Shown piece after piece: positions 24,731 through 33,900 of a DNA stretch of 64,000 nt. Made by a program: the position numbers and the translations under genes. Origin of the DNA: Spongiactinospora rosea (lineage in GTDB: Bacteria > Actinomycetota > Actinomycetes > Streptosporangiales > Streptosporangiaceae); NCBI RefSeq assembly GCF_003315795.1, contig NZ_QMEY01000008.1, positions 124,001-188,000 of the forward strand. The letters run 5' to 3'. The notes below the pieces were generated by a model. It ran no database searches and was not told where the DNA came from. It saw only the letters and a list, made by a program, of their open reading frames with translations. Positions within the stretch are counted from its first letter, which is position 1, and the number at the start of each line of letters is the position of its first letter.

Positions 24731-25876
24731 TCACGGCAGTACTGGTGTGGCGGACCGGGCTTCCGGCACTGACACGGCGGCCCCGGCGGGATCGGCCACG
24801 ACGGCCTGGTGCGCCGGGTCCCACGCAACGGTCACGTCGTCGCCGGGCGCGGCCGGCAGCGGCGGCCCGACCAGGCGCATCGCCATGCCGGTGGTGCCGT
24901 CGGCGAAGCGCAGGCCCACCTGGTGGTGGGTGCCGACGTACACGACGTCGGTCACCGTGGCCGCGACGCGGTTGTGGCCCGCGGGGACCTCGGTCTCCTC
25001 CGCGCACAGTTCAAGGCGCTCGGGACGTACGATGACCACGCCGCTGCCGGTGTCGGGGGCCTCGGGGACCCGCACCGTGAACCGTTCGCAGCGCAGCACC
25101 CCGGCCGGGCGGTCCACGGTCCCCCGGAAGCAGGTGGACTCGCCGAGAAACTGGGCGACGAACAGCGTCTCGGGGCGTTCGTACAGGTCGGCGGGGGTGC
25201 CGACCTGCTCGATCCGGCCCTCGTTGAAGACCGCGATCCGGTCGGACAGGGTCAGCGCCTCGTGCTGGTCGTGCGTGACGAAGATGAACGTCATGCCGAG
25301 TTCGCGGTGCATGCGGGCGATCTCGCGCTGCAACTGGTCGCGCAGCCGCCGGTCCAGCGCGCCGAGCGGTTCGTCCATCAGCAGCGCGCGCGGCTGGTAG
25401 ACCACCGCGCGGGCCAGGGCCACCCGCTGCTGCTGGCCGCCGGAGAGCTGGGTGGGCAGCCGGTCGGCGTACGGCTCCAGGTGGACCAGCTTCAGCGCCT
25501 CGGCGACCTTGGCCTCGATCGTGGCCTTGGGCATCCGGCGCTGCTGGAGCGGGAAGGCCACGTTCTTGGCCACGCTCATGTGGGGGAACAGCGCGTACTG
25601 CTGGAAGACCACGCCGAGGTTGCGCCGGTGCGGCTTGAGCCGGGAGACGTCCCGGCCGTCGATCTCGATGGACCCGGCCGACACGCCGACGAAGCCGGCC
25701 AGCATCGACAGCATGGTGGTCTTGCCCGAGCCGGAGGGCCCGAGCAGGGTCATGAACTCGCCGGGGGCGATGTCGAGCGAGACGTCGTCCACGGCGGGCC
25801 GCGCGGTCCCGGGGTAGACCTTGGACACCCGCGAGATCCGGATGCCGTGGCTGCCGTCGCTTGGAGTTGGGCTCAT
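24731..25876 (-). CDS. polyamine-type ABC transporter ATPase (PotA-like)
   Basis: The 381-residue protein is an ABC ATPase with Walker A GPSGSGKTT, signature LSGGQQQRVALARA, Walker B ALLMDEPLGALD, H-loop FVTHDQHEAL and a C-terminal TOBE domain (VIVRPERLELCAEE). This matches the spermidine/putrescine and related organic-cation importers. It overlaps the upstream permease gene by four bases (ATGA). Together with two permeases and a binding protein it forms a complete importer in front of amine-degrading enzymes. Confidence 0.93.
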   Translation of the reverse strand: MSPTPSDGSHGIRISRVSKVYPGTARPAVDDVSLDIAPGEFMTLLGPSGSGKTTMLSMLAGFVGVSAGSIEIDGRDVSRLKPHRRNLGVVFQQYALFPHMSVAKNVAFPLQQRRMPKATIEAKVAEALKLVHLEPYADRLPTQLSGGQQQRVALARAVVYQPRALLMDEPLGALDRRLRDQLQREIARMHRELGMTFIFVTHDQHEALTLSDRIAVFNEGRIEQVGTPADLYERPETLFVAQFLGESTCFRGTVDRPAGVLRCERFTVRVPEAPDTGSGVVIVRPERLELCAEETEVPAGHNRVAATVTDVVYVGTHHQVGLRFADGTTGMAMRLVGPPLPAAPGDDVTVAWDPAHQAVVADPAGAAVSVPEARSATPVLP

Positions 25877-26688
25877 GATGTGCTCCGCTTGCGGCGTACG
25901 AGCAGCGGAACCAGCAGGACGATGGTGGTGGCCGCCACCATCAGGCTGGACGCCGCGGCGATCGTGGGGTCGATTTCCAGGGTGATCGAGTTGTACATCT
26001 GCACCGGAAGGGTCTGGATGTCCGGCGTCTGCAGGAACAGCGCGATGACCACCTCGTCCAGCGAGGTGACGAAGGCGAACACGAAGCCGGACAGCACGCC
26101 GGGCGCCAGCAGCGGCACCGTGACGCGGAAGAACGTGGTCAGGGCGGTCGCGCCGAGCGTGGCGGCGGCCACGTCCATCGTCCGGTCGTACCCGGCCAGG
26201 CTGGTGGACACCACGGTCACCACGAACGGCAGCGCCAGCACGGTGTGCGCGGCCACGAAGCCGGTCGCGGTGCCGTTGAGCTGCCAGCGCAGGAACACGC
26301 CGTAGATGGCCACCGCCACCACGATTCCCGGCATGATCATCGGTGCCATCATCAGCGACCTGATCGCGTTGCGGCCCCTGAACCGGCCCCGGTCCAGGCC
26401 GAAGGCCACGCCGACGCCGAGCACGGTGGCCGTCACCGCCACCAGGAACGCGATCTGCACCGAGGTGAGCAGCGAGAACATCCACCGCTCGGAGTTGAAG
26501 AACTCCTCGTACCACCGCACCGACCAGTTCTTCGGGGGGAACTCGAAGGTGTCCGCGCCGGAGAAGCTCATCGGCACCACGACCACGGTCGGGGCCGCCA
26601 GCAGCAGCCCGACCAGGGCGACCGCCGCCTTCAGGCCCCAGCCCAGGGCGTGGTCACGGCCGACCGCCGGCTTGACCGTGTCACTCAT
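25873..26688 (-). CDS. polyamine-type ABC permease (PotC-like)
   Basis: This 271-residue membrane protein has six hydrophobic segments and the BPD_transp_1 EAA-type loop (AAATLGATALTTFFRVTVPLL) that contacts the ATPase. ATG 26688 (MSDTVKP) is preferred over an in-frame codon at 26703, because it makes an eight-base overlap with the stop of the other permease. It is the PotC-type second permease, with its C-terminus ending in a basic RRKRSTS tail. Confidence 0.92.
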   Translation of the reverse strand: MSDTVKPAVGRDHALGWGLKAAVALVGLLLAAPTVVVVPMSFSGADTFEFPPKNWSVRWYEEFFNSERWMFSLLTSVQIAFLVAVTATVLGVGVAFGLDRGRFRGRNAIRSLMMAPMIMPGIVVAVAIYGVFLRWQLNGTATGFVAAHTVLALPFVVTVVSTSLAGYDRTMDVAAATLGATALTTFFRVTVPLLAPGVLSGFVFAFVTSLDEVVIALFLQTPDIQTLPVQMYNSITLEIDPTIAAASSLMVAATTIVLLVPLLVRRKRSTS

Positions 26689-27574
26689 TGCCCACCGTCC
26701 CACTGAGCGCGGTGAACGGCCGGGTGAACCGGGACACCACGAAGAGCACCAGCAACGTGATCAGCAGCAGCACCGCGCCGAGCGCGCCCGCCCCGCCGAA
26801 GTCCAGCAGCGCGCTGACCTTCTGCCCGATCACCTGGGGCACCAGTGACTGCTGTGGCGAACCCAGCAGCGCGGGGGTGATGTAGAAGCCCAGCGTCATG
26901 ATGAAGACCAGCGAGAAGCCGGACAGCATCCCCGGCACCGAGAGCGGCAGGTAGACCTTGGCGAACGCGCGGCTGCGCGGGGCGCCCAGGCTGGTGGCCG
27001 CGTCCAGCAGCCGGGGATCGATCTGCTTCATGGCGCTGTACAGCGGCAGCACCATGAACGGCAGCATCACCTGCACCATGGCCACCGTCACCCCGGCGAC
27101 CGTGCCGAGCAGGACGACGCCGTCCACGGCGATCAGGCCGAGCATCCGGTCGATCAGCCCGCCCCGCCGTTCCAGCATGTACCAGGCGAAGTTCCTGGCC
27201 ATCAGCGACGTCCAGAACGGCAGCAGCACCAGCACGGTCATCACCCCGCGCGCCCGCGGCCCGACCTTGGTCATCGCGTAGGCGTAGGGGTAGGCGACGA
27301 TGAGCGTGGAGCCGGCCACGATGAGCGCGGTGACGAGCGTCCGCACGATCACCGTCACCGAGATGCCGTCGTGCAGCAGGGCGACGTAATTGCCGAGGCC
27401 CGGGACCGGGTCGGTGAAGCTCTGCCAGACGATCGTGGCGATCGGGTAGACGAAGAACACCAGCAGCAGCGCGGACGCGGGCAGGATCAGCCAGCCGGCC
27501 GCCCGCCGCCGGGGCCGCGCGCCGCTAGGGGCGGGGCCGACCCCGGGCCGGGACTTGATCGTGGCGGTGGTCAT
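26681..27574 (-). CDS. polyamine-type ABC permease (PotB-like)
   Basis: The 297-residue protein has six hydrophobic segments after a basic N-terminal cytoplasmic stretch (GARPRRRAAG). The ATPase-contacting loop reads DAATSLGAPRSRAFAKVYLP. It starts ten bases after the binding-protein stop. It pairs with the PotC-like protein to form the membrane channel. Confidence 0.92.
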   Translation of the reverse strand: MTTATIKSRPGVGPAPSGARPRRRAAGWLILPASALLLVFFVYPIATIVWQSFTDPVPGLGNYVALLHDGISVTVIVRTLVTALIVAGSTLIVAYPYAYAMTKVGPRARGVMTVLVLLPFWTSLMARNFAWYMLERRGGLIDRMLGLIAVDGVVLLGTVAGVTVAMVQVMLPFMVLPLYSAMKQIDPRLLDAATSLGAPRSRAFAKVYLPLSVPGMLSGFSLVFIMTLGFYITPALLGSPQQSLVPQVIGQKVSALLDFGGAGALGAVLLLITLLVLFVVSRFTRPFTALSGTVGNE

Positions 27575-27584
27575 CGGAGGATCC

Positions 27585-28643
27585 TCAGCCGGCCAGCCAC
27601 GCGGTGTAGCGCTCAGTGGCCTTGTCGAAGTTCTTGCCCCACCAGTCGTCGCTCATCCGCACCACGCTGCCCTTGCGCTCCTCGGTGAAGGCGTTGAGCT
27701 GCTGCTGGATATCGTCGAACTTCGGTTTGATCTTGTCGTTCACCGGTTGCACGGACGCCAGCTCCGAGAAGTGCCCGGACGGGCCGTCCTTGGCCGCGAA
27801 GGCGATCAGCTTCATCGCCGCGTCCTTGTTCGGCGCGCCCTTGGGGATCACCAGGTCGTCCCAGTTGACGATGGTCTTGTCCCACACGGTCTTGAACGGC
27901 GCGCCCGCCTTGAGCGCCTGGTAGGCGCGGGCGGTCAGCACCAGCCCCATGTCCACCTGCCGGTCCACCAGCATCTGCTGCATCTGGCCGTAGGTCTTGG
28001 CGAACGTGGTGACCGGCTTGATCGGCTCCATTTTCTTCAGTGCCCGCTCGATGTCCAGCGGGTACAGCTTGTCGGGGGCCACGCCGTCGGCGAGCAGCGC
28101 GGCCTCCAGGATGCCGACGGCCACCTCCGGGGGCACGATCCGGCGGCCCGGGTACTTCTTCACGTCGAAGAAGTCGGCCAGGGCGGTCGGCGGATCGGAG
28201 GCGTACTTCTTGGTGTCGTACATGAACATGAGGTTGTAGAAGAAGGCGGGAACCCCGCACTCTCCTACCGTGTCCGGCGGGAACATCGACTTGTCCACCA
28301 CGGAGAAGTCAAGTTTCTCCAGGTAGGTGCCACAGTATTGGGCAGCGGCGGCGGCGCTGGTGTCCACGAGGTCCCAGGTGACCTTGCCCGCGTCCACCAT
28401 GCTGCGCAGCTTGGCCTCGTCCACCGGACCGTCGTTGCGGACCTTGATCCCGGTCTCCTTGGTGAACGGGTCCTGCCACGCGGTCTTCTGGTAACCCTGG
28501 AACGGGTTGCCCGTGGACACGAACGTGAGCGCCTTCTCGCCCTCGCCGCCGGGCGAGCCGCCGATACTGCATCCCGCGGCCAGGGCCACGGCGAGACCCA
28601 CGCCGACCAAGGCCTTGGCCTTGGTGCCTATGTTCCGACGCAC
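27585..28643 (-). CDS. PotD-like substrate-binding lipoprotein
   Basis: The 352-residue protein has a lipoprotein signal ending in VALAAGCSIGG. The mature part has the two-lobe periplasmic-binding fold of the PotD/putrescine group (LTFVSTGNPFQGYQKTAW at the first strand, VDAGKVTWDLVDTSAAAA in the ligand region, DRQVDMGLVLTARA in the hinge). It delivers the substrate to the PotBC-like channel. An acidic binding site would fit a polyamine or other organic cation, but specificity cannot be read from sequence alone. It starts 74 bases after the aminotransferase gene. Confidence 0.9.
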   Translation of the reverse strand: MRRNIGTKAKALVGVGLAVALAAGCSIGGSPGGEGEKALTFVSTGNPFQGYQKTAWQDPFTKETGIKVRNDGPVDEAKLRSMVDAGKVTWDLVDTSAAAAAQYCGTYLEKLDFSVVDKSMFPPDTVGECGVPAFFYNLMFMYDTKKYASDPPTALADFFDVKKYPGRRIVPPEVAVGILEAALLADGVAPDKLYPLDIERALKKMEPIKPVTTFAKTYGQMQQMLVDRQVDMGLVLTARAYQALKAGAPFKTVWDKTIVNWDDLVIPKGAPNKDAAMKLIAFAAKDGPSGHFSELASVQPVNDKIKPKFDDIQQQLNAFTEERKGSVVRMSDDWWGKNFDKATERYTAWLAG

Positions 28644-28717
28644 GACTTTCCTCCGGTGTTGCTGGAACTGCTTGTCGAATGCGGCTCGGCGCTGCCCCCG
28701 GCGGCTCCCGGCCGGAT

Positions 28718-30022
28718 CTAGCCCGCTGCCCTGACCTGGCGGATCAGAACCTGGGCGAGTTTGTCCACCTGCTCCTCGCTGATCACCAGCGGAGGAGACA
28801 GGACGATGTTGGCTCCCGAGGCGCGGACGATGACACCTTCCATCCGCGCCCCGCTCTGTACCGCGGCGGCGTCGCCGGACGCGAACTCCACTCCGAGCAT
28901 CAGCCCGACGCCGCGCACCTCAAGGACGTGATCCAGCTCCTCCAGCGGCTTCAGCGCGGTGAGCAGCCGGTCTCCCAGCTTCTTGGCGCGATCCAGGAGG
29001 CCCTCGCGTTCGAGGATGTCGATGTTGGCCAGCGAGACGGCCGCTCCCACCGGATGCCCGTTGTAGGTGAATCCGTGCAGGAAGGTGGCGCCGTCGGCCA
29101 GGTCGAGCACCCTGCGTCCGATGAGGACCGCCCCCATTGGAATGTATCCGCTGGACAGCCCCTTGGCGACGACGATCATGTCCGGTTCGACGCCGAAGTG
29201 TTCGGCGGCGAACCAGTGCCCGGTCCGGCCGAACGCCGTGACGATCTCGTCGAGGATGAGCAGGATGCCGTGCCTGCGCAGTACCTCCTGCACCCGCGGC
29301 CAGTAGCCCTCGGGCGGCGGCACCATGCCGCCGACGCCGAGCACCGGCTCGCCGATGAACGCGGCGATCCGCTCGGGGCCGATCTGCGCGATCCGCTCCT
29401 CCAGCTCGGCGACCAGCAGGTCGGTGGCCTCGGGCCCGTGGACCACGCCGTGCGGCTTGCCCAGGAACTCGATGCCGGGCATCAGCGGCCCGTAGCCCTC
29501 CCGCAGCCGGTCGATCCCGGTCGCGGCCAGCGAACCGCTGCCCATGCCGTGATAGCCGCCCGCGCGGGCCAGGATGATGGTGCGCTCCGGCTCGCCGTTG
29601 TTGCGGTGGGCCAGCCGGGCCAGCTTGATGGCGGTCTCGTTGCCCTCCGAGCCGCCGTTGGTGAAGAAGACCCTCTCGATGCCGGCCGGGGCCAGGCTCA
29701 GCAGCCGGTCGGCCAGCCGGATCGACGGCTCGTTGGAGTAGTCGCCGAAGGAGGAGTAGAACTCCAGGCGGCCGATCTGGGCGGCGGCGGCCTCGGCCAG
29801 CTCGGTCCGGCCGTGCCCGACCGGGCACTGCCACAGGCCGCAGGTGCCGTCGATGTACTCGCGGCCTTCGATGTCCCACACCAGCGCGCCTTGGCCGCGG
29901 TCCAGGATCATCGGCTCGGCGGGAGCGCCGATCACGGTGTGCGGGTGGATGATGCTGAAGGTGTCCAGCTCCGCGAGGGTCGGCACGTCCTCCTCCTTCG
30001 CCGACTGATCGATCTCGTTCAC
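28718..30022 (-). CDS. class III PLP aminotransferase (omega-amine:pyruvate/GABA type)
   Basis: The 434-residue enzyme is a fold-type I aminotransferase. PLP-phosphate and cofactor motifs are visible: FTNGGSEGNETAIKLA, ILARAGGYHGMGSGS, the Asp in LILDEIVTAFGRTG and the Schiff-base Lys in VVAKGLSSGYIPMGA. The early segment DGTCGLWQCPVGHGR matches omega-amino-acid or putrescine:pyruvate aminotransferases. GTG 30022 overlaps the aldehyde dehydrogenase stop (GTGA). With that dehydrogenase it would convert a terminal amine to an aldehyde and then an acid, so the operon looks like an amine catabolic route. Confidence 0.92.
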   Translation of the reverse strand: MNEIDQSAKEEDVPTLAELDTFSIIHPHTVIGAPAEPMILDRGQGALVWDIEGREYIDGTCGLWQCPVGHGRTELAEAAAAQIGRLEFYSSFGDYSNEPSIRLADRLLSLAPAGIERVFFTNGGSEGNETAIKLARLAHRNNGEPERTIILARAGGYHGMGSGSLAATGIDRLREGYGPLMPGIEFLGKPHGVVHGPEATDLLVAELEERIAQIGPERIAAFIGEPVLGVGGMVPPPEGYWPRVQEVLRRHGILLILDEIVTAFGRTGHWFAAEHFGVEPDMIVVAKGLSSGYIPMGAVLIGRRVLDLADGATFLHGFTYNGHPVGAAVSLANIDILEREGLLDRAKKLGDRLLTALKPLEELDHVLEVRGVGLMLGVEFASGDAAAVQSGARMEGVIVRASGANIVLSPPLVISEEQVDKLAQVLIRQVRAAG

Positions 30023-31473
30023 AGCTTCACCGACACGGACTTGGTCTCCAGGTAGGCGTCGATGCCCTCGCTGCCGCCCTCGCGCTCCTGCCCGCTGTTC
30101 CTGATGCCGCCGAAGGGCAGCTCCGGACGCACCGGGAAGGGGTCGTTGACGCCGATCAGGCCGAAGCTCAGCCGGTCGGCGATGCGCATGACGCGGTCCA
30201 GCCGGTTGGAGTAGACGTAGGCGGCCAGGCCGTAGTCGGTGGCGTTGGCGCGGTCGACCACCTCGTCCTCGTCGTCGAAGGCGTAGATGGGCAGTACCGG
30301 GCCGAACGTCTCCTCGCTGCTGATCAGCATGCTGTCGTCCACGCCGGTCAGCACGGTCGGCTCGTAGAACGCGCCGGTCAGCTTGGCGTCGCCCGGCTCC
30401 CAGCGGCGTCCGCCGGTGAGCGCCGTCGCGCCGCGCTTGACCGCGTCGGCGACGTGCCGCTCGACCTTGTCCAGGCCGGCGAAGTCGATGAGCGGGCCGA
30501 TCGTGGTGCCGGTGGTGGTGCCGTGGCCCACGCGCAGCTCGGCCACCCGTTCCAGGACGAGGGGCAGGAACTCCTCGAGCACGTTCCGCTGCACGAACAG
30601 CCGGTTGATCGAGATGCAGCTCTGTCCCGCGTTGGCGAACTTGGTGGCGACGACTCCGGCGGCGGCCGAGGCCAGGTCGGCGTCGTCGAACACGATGGCG
30701 GGCGAGTGCCCGCCCAGTTCCAGCGAGGTGCGGCGCAGGTGCTTCTCGGTCGATCGGATCAGGCTTAGCCCGACCTCGGTCGATCCGGTGAAGCTCACCT
30801 TGCGCAGCCGGGGGTTGGCGAGCAGCGCCCCGGCCACCTCGGCGGGACGGCTCGTGGTGATCGACTGGAGCGCGCCCGGGGGCAGGCCCGCGTCGGCGAT
30901 GATGCGGATCAGCTCGGTGGCGATCAGCGGGGTCTGCTCGGCCGGCTTGGCGATCACTGTGCAGCCCGCGGCGAGCGCCAGGGAGAGCTTGCGGACCAGC
31001 ATGCTGGCCGGGAAGTTCCATGGGCTGATCGCCAGCGCGGGGCCCACCGGCTCGCGCATCACCAGTCCGGGGCCCGCGGCGTTCGACGGGGTCACCCTGC
31101 CGTACGCCCTGCGGCCCTCCTCAGCGGCCCACTCCAGCATCCGGGCGCTGCCCAGAACCTCGCCGCGGGATTCGCCGATCGGCTTGCCGTTCTCCGCCGT
31201 GAGTACGGCGGCGAGCCGGTCGGCCTCGGCCCTGATCCGGTCGGCGGCCCTGCGCAGCGTGGCCGCGCGCTCCTCGCTGGGCACGTCGCGCCAGATCCGG
31301 AACGCCGCGTCGGCCGCGGAGAGCGCCGCGAGCGCGTCGTCGGGGCCTCCGTCGGCCACTTTCGCGATGACTTCCAGCGTCGCGGGGTCCACCACGTCGA
31401 AGGCGGAGGCACCGGAGCGCCATTCGCCGTCGATCAGCAGGGTGGCCGAAGTGTCGGCTGGGTCAACGGCCAT
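30019..31473 (-). CDS. aldehyde dehydrogenase, succinate-semialdehyde dehydrogenase-like
   Basis: The 484-residue protein has all aldehyde dehydrogenase landmarks: ISPWNFPASMLVRKL, the NAD loop VSFTGSTEVGLSLI, the catalytic Glu in LELGGHSPAIVF and the catalytic Cys in FANAGQSCISINR. Length and motif spelling are closest to GabD-type semialdehyde dehydrogenases. ATG 31473 is chosen over the upstream 31629 codon because AAGGAGG lies at ideal distance. It is the first gene of the eight-gene minus-strand amine operon; its promoter faces the MarR gene across the operator at 31539-31555. Confidence 0.93.
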   Translation of the reverse strand: MAVDPADTSATLLIDGEWRSGASAFDVVDPATLEVIAKVADGGPDDALAALSAADAAFRIWRDVPSEERAATLRRAADRIRAEADRLAAVLTAENGKPIGESRGEVLGSARMLEWAAEEGRRAYGRVTPSNAAGPGLVMREPVGPALAISPWNFPASMLVRKLSLALAAGCTVIAKPAEQTPLIATELIRIIADAGLPPGALQSITTSRPAEVAGALLANPRLRKVSFTGSTEVGLSLIRSTEKHLRRTSLELGGHSPAIVFDDADLASAAAGVVATKFANAGQSCISINRLFVQRNVLEEFLPLVLERVAELRVGHGTTTGTTIGPLIDFAGLDKVERHVADAVKRGATALTGGRRWEPGDAKLTGAFYEPTVLTGVDDSMLISSEETFGPVLPIYAFDDEDEVVDRANATDYGLAAYVYSNRLDRVMRIADRLSFGLIGVNDPFPVRPELPFGGIRNSGQEREGGSEGIDAYLETKSVSVKL

Positions 31474-31538
31474 GGCGCCGCCTCCTTGCTCGGGATTCGC
31501 CGGTGTCCGTCGGTGCATGCAGCAGTGTTGGCACCCCC

Positions 31539-31555
31539 TGTTGTTTTTGTCAACA
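31539..31555. promoter_or_regulatory. MarR-type operator A, TGTTG-N7-CAACA
   Basis: This inverted repeat lies in the divergent region between the aldehyde dehydrogenase and MarR genes. It shares half-site and 7-base spacing with the longer repeat at 32139-32159 on the other side of the MarR gene, which supports both being sites for that protein. Confidence 0.65.
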
Positions 31556-31600
31556 CCCAATCGGCGGCCTGGCGGCGTCGTCCGGCTTACAGTGGAGGGC

Positions 31601-32101
31601 ATGAACGCCCACCCCACGCGCTCATCCACGACCGCGGCCGAGGCCGCCGAAGAGCGCCCGATGCTGCCGATAAGAGAGCTGCTCTCCTACCGGCTGCACC
31701 GCGTGGCCAATGCCCTCTCACGCAGCGCCGCCCTGCGCTACCGGCGGGAATTCGACGTGACGCTGCACGAGTGGCGCACCATCGCGCTGCTCGGCGCCGA
31801 CGAGCCGCTGACCGTCAACCGGCTGGCCCGGCTGGCCGGTCTGGACAAGGCCCAGATGAGCCGGGTGACCGGCAAGCTCACCGAGCGGGGCCTGATCGAG
31901 CGGGAGCCGGGGCCGGGCCGTACGACGCAGCTCTCCCTGACCCGAAGCGGGCGGGTGCTCTACCGCGGCCTGATCCGGGCGGCGAACGAGCGCAACGACG
32001 CCTTCCTCGTCTGCCTGACCCCCCTTGAGCAGGAAGTTCTCGACTCGGCACTGGCCAAATTGGCCACGTTGGCAAAGGTTCTCGAACGCTCCGAACACTG
32101 A
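31601..32101 (+). CDS. MarR-family transcriptional regulator
   Basis: The 166-residue winged-helix regulator has a leading dimerisation helix (PIRELLSYRLHRVANALSRS), the HTH (LTVNRLARLAGLDKAQMSRV) and the wing EREPGPGRTTQLSLT. MarR proteins usually repress genes for use or export of small aromatic or acyl ligands and lose DNA on ligand binding. ATG 31601 follows GGAGG. Matching palindromes before and after this gene suggest it controls itself, the amine operon on its left and the acyl-CoA operon on its right. Confidence 0.9.
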   Translation: MNAHPTRSSTTAAEAAEERPMLPIRELLSYRLHRVANALSRSAALRYRREFDVTLHEWRTIALLGADEPLTVNRLARLAGLDKAQMSRVTGKLTERGLIEREPGPGRTTQLSLTRSGRVLYRGLIRAANERNDAFLVCLTPLEQEVLDSALAKLATLAKVLERSEH

Positions 32102-32138
32102 TCGCCGCCCACCGGCCGCCTCCTCCGCCACGGGTCTC

Positions 32139-32159
32139 GGTGTTGACGATGACAACACC
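32139..32159. promoter_or_regulatory. MarR-type operator B, GGTGTTG-N7-CAACACC
   Basis: A perfect 7+7 inverted repeat with 7-base spacer stands 55 bases before the HMGL-like gene. An A/T-rich stretch (AGCTATATAT) lies just downstream and may hold a -10. Operator A, at the other end of the MarR gene, has the same central design. Confidence 0.7.
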
Positions 32160-32213
32160 AAGCTATATATCTGCTGCTACGACCCATGCGGTGCCAACCC
32201 CGAGGAGGCGGAC

Positions 32214-33161
32214 GTGCATGGCGACCGCGTCACGATCTGTGAGTGCTTCGCCCGAGACGGACTCCAGCACGAGGAGGCGTTCGTCCCCACCGACGTCAAG
32301 ATCGAGCTGATCGACGCGTTCCGCGAGGCCGGCTTCACCAGGATCGAGGCGACCAGTTACAGCCATCCAGAACGGGTTCCCGCCTTCCGCGACGCGAGCG
32401 CGGTACTCGCCGGGCTGACCCGCGCGGACGGCGTGGCCTACAAGGCGACCTGTCCCAACCCCCGCGCCGTGCAGCGCGCCCTGGCCGACCTGGACGCCGG
32501 GCACGGCGCGACCGAGCTGAGCCTGCTGGTCTCGGCCACCGAGTCGCACACCGAACGCAACCTCGGCACCACCCGGGAGCGGCAGTGGGACAAGGTCGCC
32601 GAGATGGCACGGCTGGCCATCGGCCGGTTCCGGCTGGTCGGCGTGATCTCCGTGGCCTTCGGCTGCCCCTTCGAGGGCGCGGTGGATCCCGCGGTCGTCG
32701 CCGAGGACGTCGCCCGGTTCGCCGAACTGGGCGTCGATCTGGTGACACTCGGCGACACGACCGGCCTGGCCACGCCCAAGACGGTGTCGGCGGCCTTCCG
32801 GCGCGCCATCGCGGCGCATCCGGGGCTGCCGATACTGGCCCACTTCCACAACACCCGGGGCACCGGGATCGCCAACTGCGTCGCCGCGCTGGAGGCGGGC
32901 TGCCGCGACTTCGACACCGCGATCGGCGGCGTCGGCGGGCATCCGGCCCAGATCCAGTACGGCGGCGGCATTACCGGAAACGTCTGCACCGAGGACCTGG
33001 TGAACCTGCTGGAGTCGGAGGGGGTGTCCACCGGGCTCGACCTCGACCTGCTGATGGCCGCCTCGCGCCGGTGTGAACAGGCGCTCGGCCGGACATTGCA
33101 CAGCATGGTGGCCCGCGCCGGTTACGGCCTGACCCACGGAGAGGTACGCCAGGATGCCTAA
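32214..33161 (+). CDS. HMG-CoA lyase-like (HMGL/DRE-TIM family) enzyme
   Basis: The 315-residue TIM-barrel enzyme has the opening CECFARDGLQHE (the Arg-Asp-Gly-x-Gln signature of HMG-CoA lyases), a metal-binding HxN-type strand LAHFHNTRGTGIAN, and the glycine-rich GGVGGHPAQIQYGGGITGN, which differs slightly from the classical lyase active-site loop. It would cleave a 3-hydroxy-3-methylglutaryl- or citramalyl-type CoA thioester to acetyl-CoA or pyruvate plus a keto product. GTG 32214 has GAGGAGG five bases upstream. It is the first gene of a six-gene acyl-CoA operon and overlaps the next gene by eight bases. Confidence 0.88.
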   Translation: MHGDRVTICECFARDGLQHEEAFVPTDVKIELIDAFREAGFTRIEATSYSHPERVPAFRDASAVLAGLTRADGVAYKATCPNPRAVQRALADLDAGHGATELSLLVSATESHTERNLGTTRERQWDKVAEMARLAIGRFRLVGVISVAFGCPFEGAVDPAVVAEDVARFAELGVDLVTLGDTTGLATPKTVSAAFRRAIAAHPGLPILAHFHNTRGTGIANCVAALEAGCRDFDTAIGGVGGHPAQIQYGGGITGNVCTEDLVNLLESEGVSTGLDLDLLMAASRRCEQALGRTLHSMVARAGYGLTHGEVRQDA

Positions 33162-33900
33162 CGACGACGCCGAAGTGCTGATCAGTGAGCGGCACGGCGC
33201 CGTACAGGTGCTGCGAATGAACCGGCCGGCCAAGCTGAACGCGCTGAACACCGCGCTCACGCAGGCCCTGCACGACGAACTGCGGCGGGCCGACGAGGAC
33301 GACGACGTGCGCGCGGTGGTGCTCGCCGGGGAGGGCCGGTCGTTCTGCGCCGGAGCCGACACCGCCGAGTTCGCCGGGCTCACCCCCGCCGACAACCAGG
33401 CGGTGATCCGGCGCGCGGAGCTGACCACGAAGACCCAGGCCATGCTGCAACGGATGCGCAAGCCCATCGTGTCGGTCGTGCAGGGCCACGCCCTGGGCGG
33501 CGGCGCGGGCCTGGCCATCGGCTGCGACATGCTGGTCGCCGCCGAGAACGCGTCCTTCGGCTATCCGGAGTTGCGGCACTCGCTGGTGCCCGCGATCGTG
33601 ATGACCGGGCTGCAACGCCAGCTCGGCCGCAAGCTCGCCTTCGAGCTGATCAGCACCGGACGCCGGCTCACCGCCGCCGAACTCGCCGAGAACGGCCTGG
33701 CCAACCGGGTGACGCCGGTGGATCGGGCGTTCGGCACGGCCATGGAGATCGCCACCCGCTGGGCCGAGGTGAACCCGCTCGCCATGTCGGCCACCAAGGA
33801 CCTCTTCTACCGGGTCGCCGACCTGCCGTTCGACCAGGCGATGCGGACCGGCGGCGACATCAACGCGATCATGCGCGGATTCGCGGGGGCGGGCGGATGA
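33154..33900 (+). CDS. enoyl-CoA hydratase/isomerase family protein 1
   Basis: The 248-residue crotonase-fold protein has the two oxyanion-hole segments GRSFCAGADTAEF and GHALGGGAGLAIGCDM, and the acidic catalytic region ASFGYPELRHSLVPAI. Members hydrate or isomerise acyl-CoA intermediates. It overlaps the HMGL-like gene by eight bases and the CoA-transferase gene by four, so all are translated together. It is only distantly similar to the second hydratase of this operon, which suggests two distinct steps. Confidence 0.92.
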   Translation: MPNDDAEVLISERHGAVQVLRMNRPAKLNALNTALTQALHDELRRADEDDDVRAVVLAGEGRSFCAGADTAEFAGLTPADNQAVIRRAELTTKTQAMLQRMRKPIVSVVQGHALGGGAGLAIGCDMLVAAENASFGYPELRHSLVPAIVMTGLQRQLGRKLAFELISTGRRLTAAELAENGLANRVTPVDRAFGTAMEIATRWAEVNPLAMSATKDLFYRVADLPFDQAMRTGGDINAIMRGFAGAGG

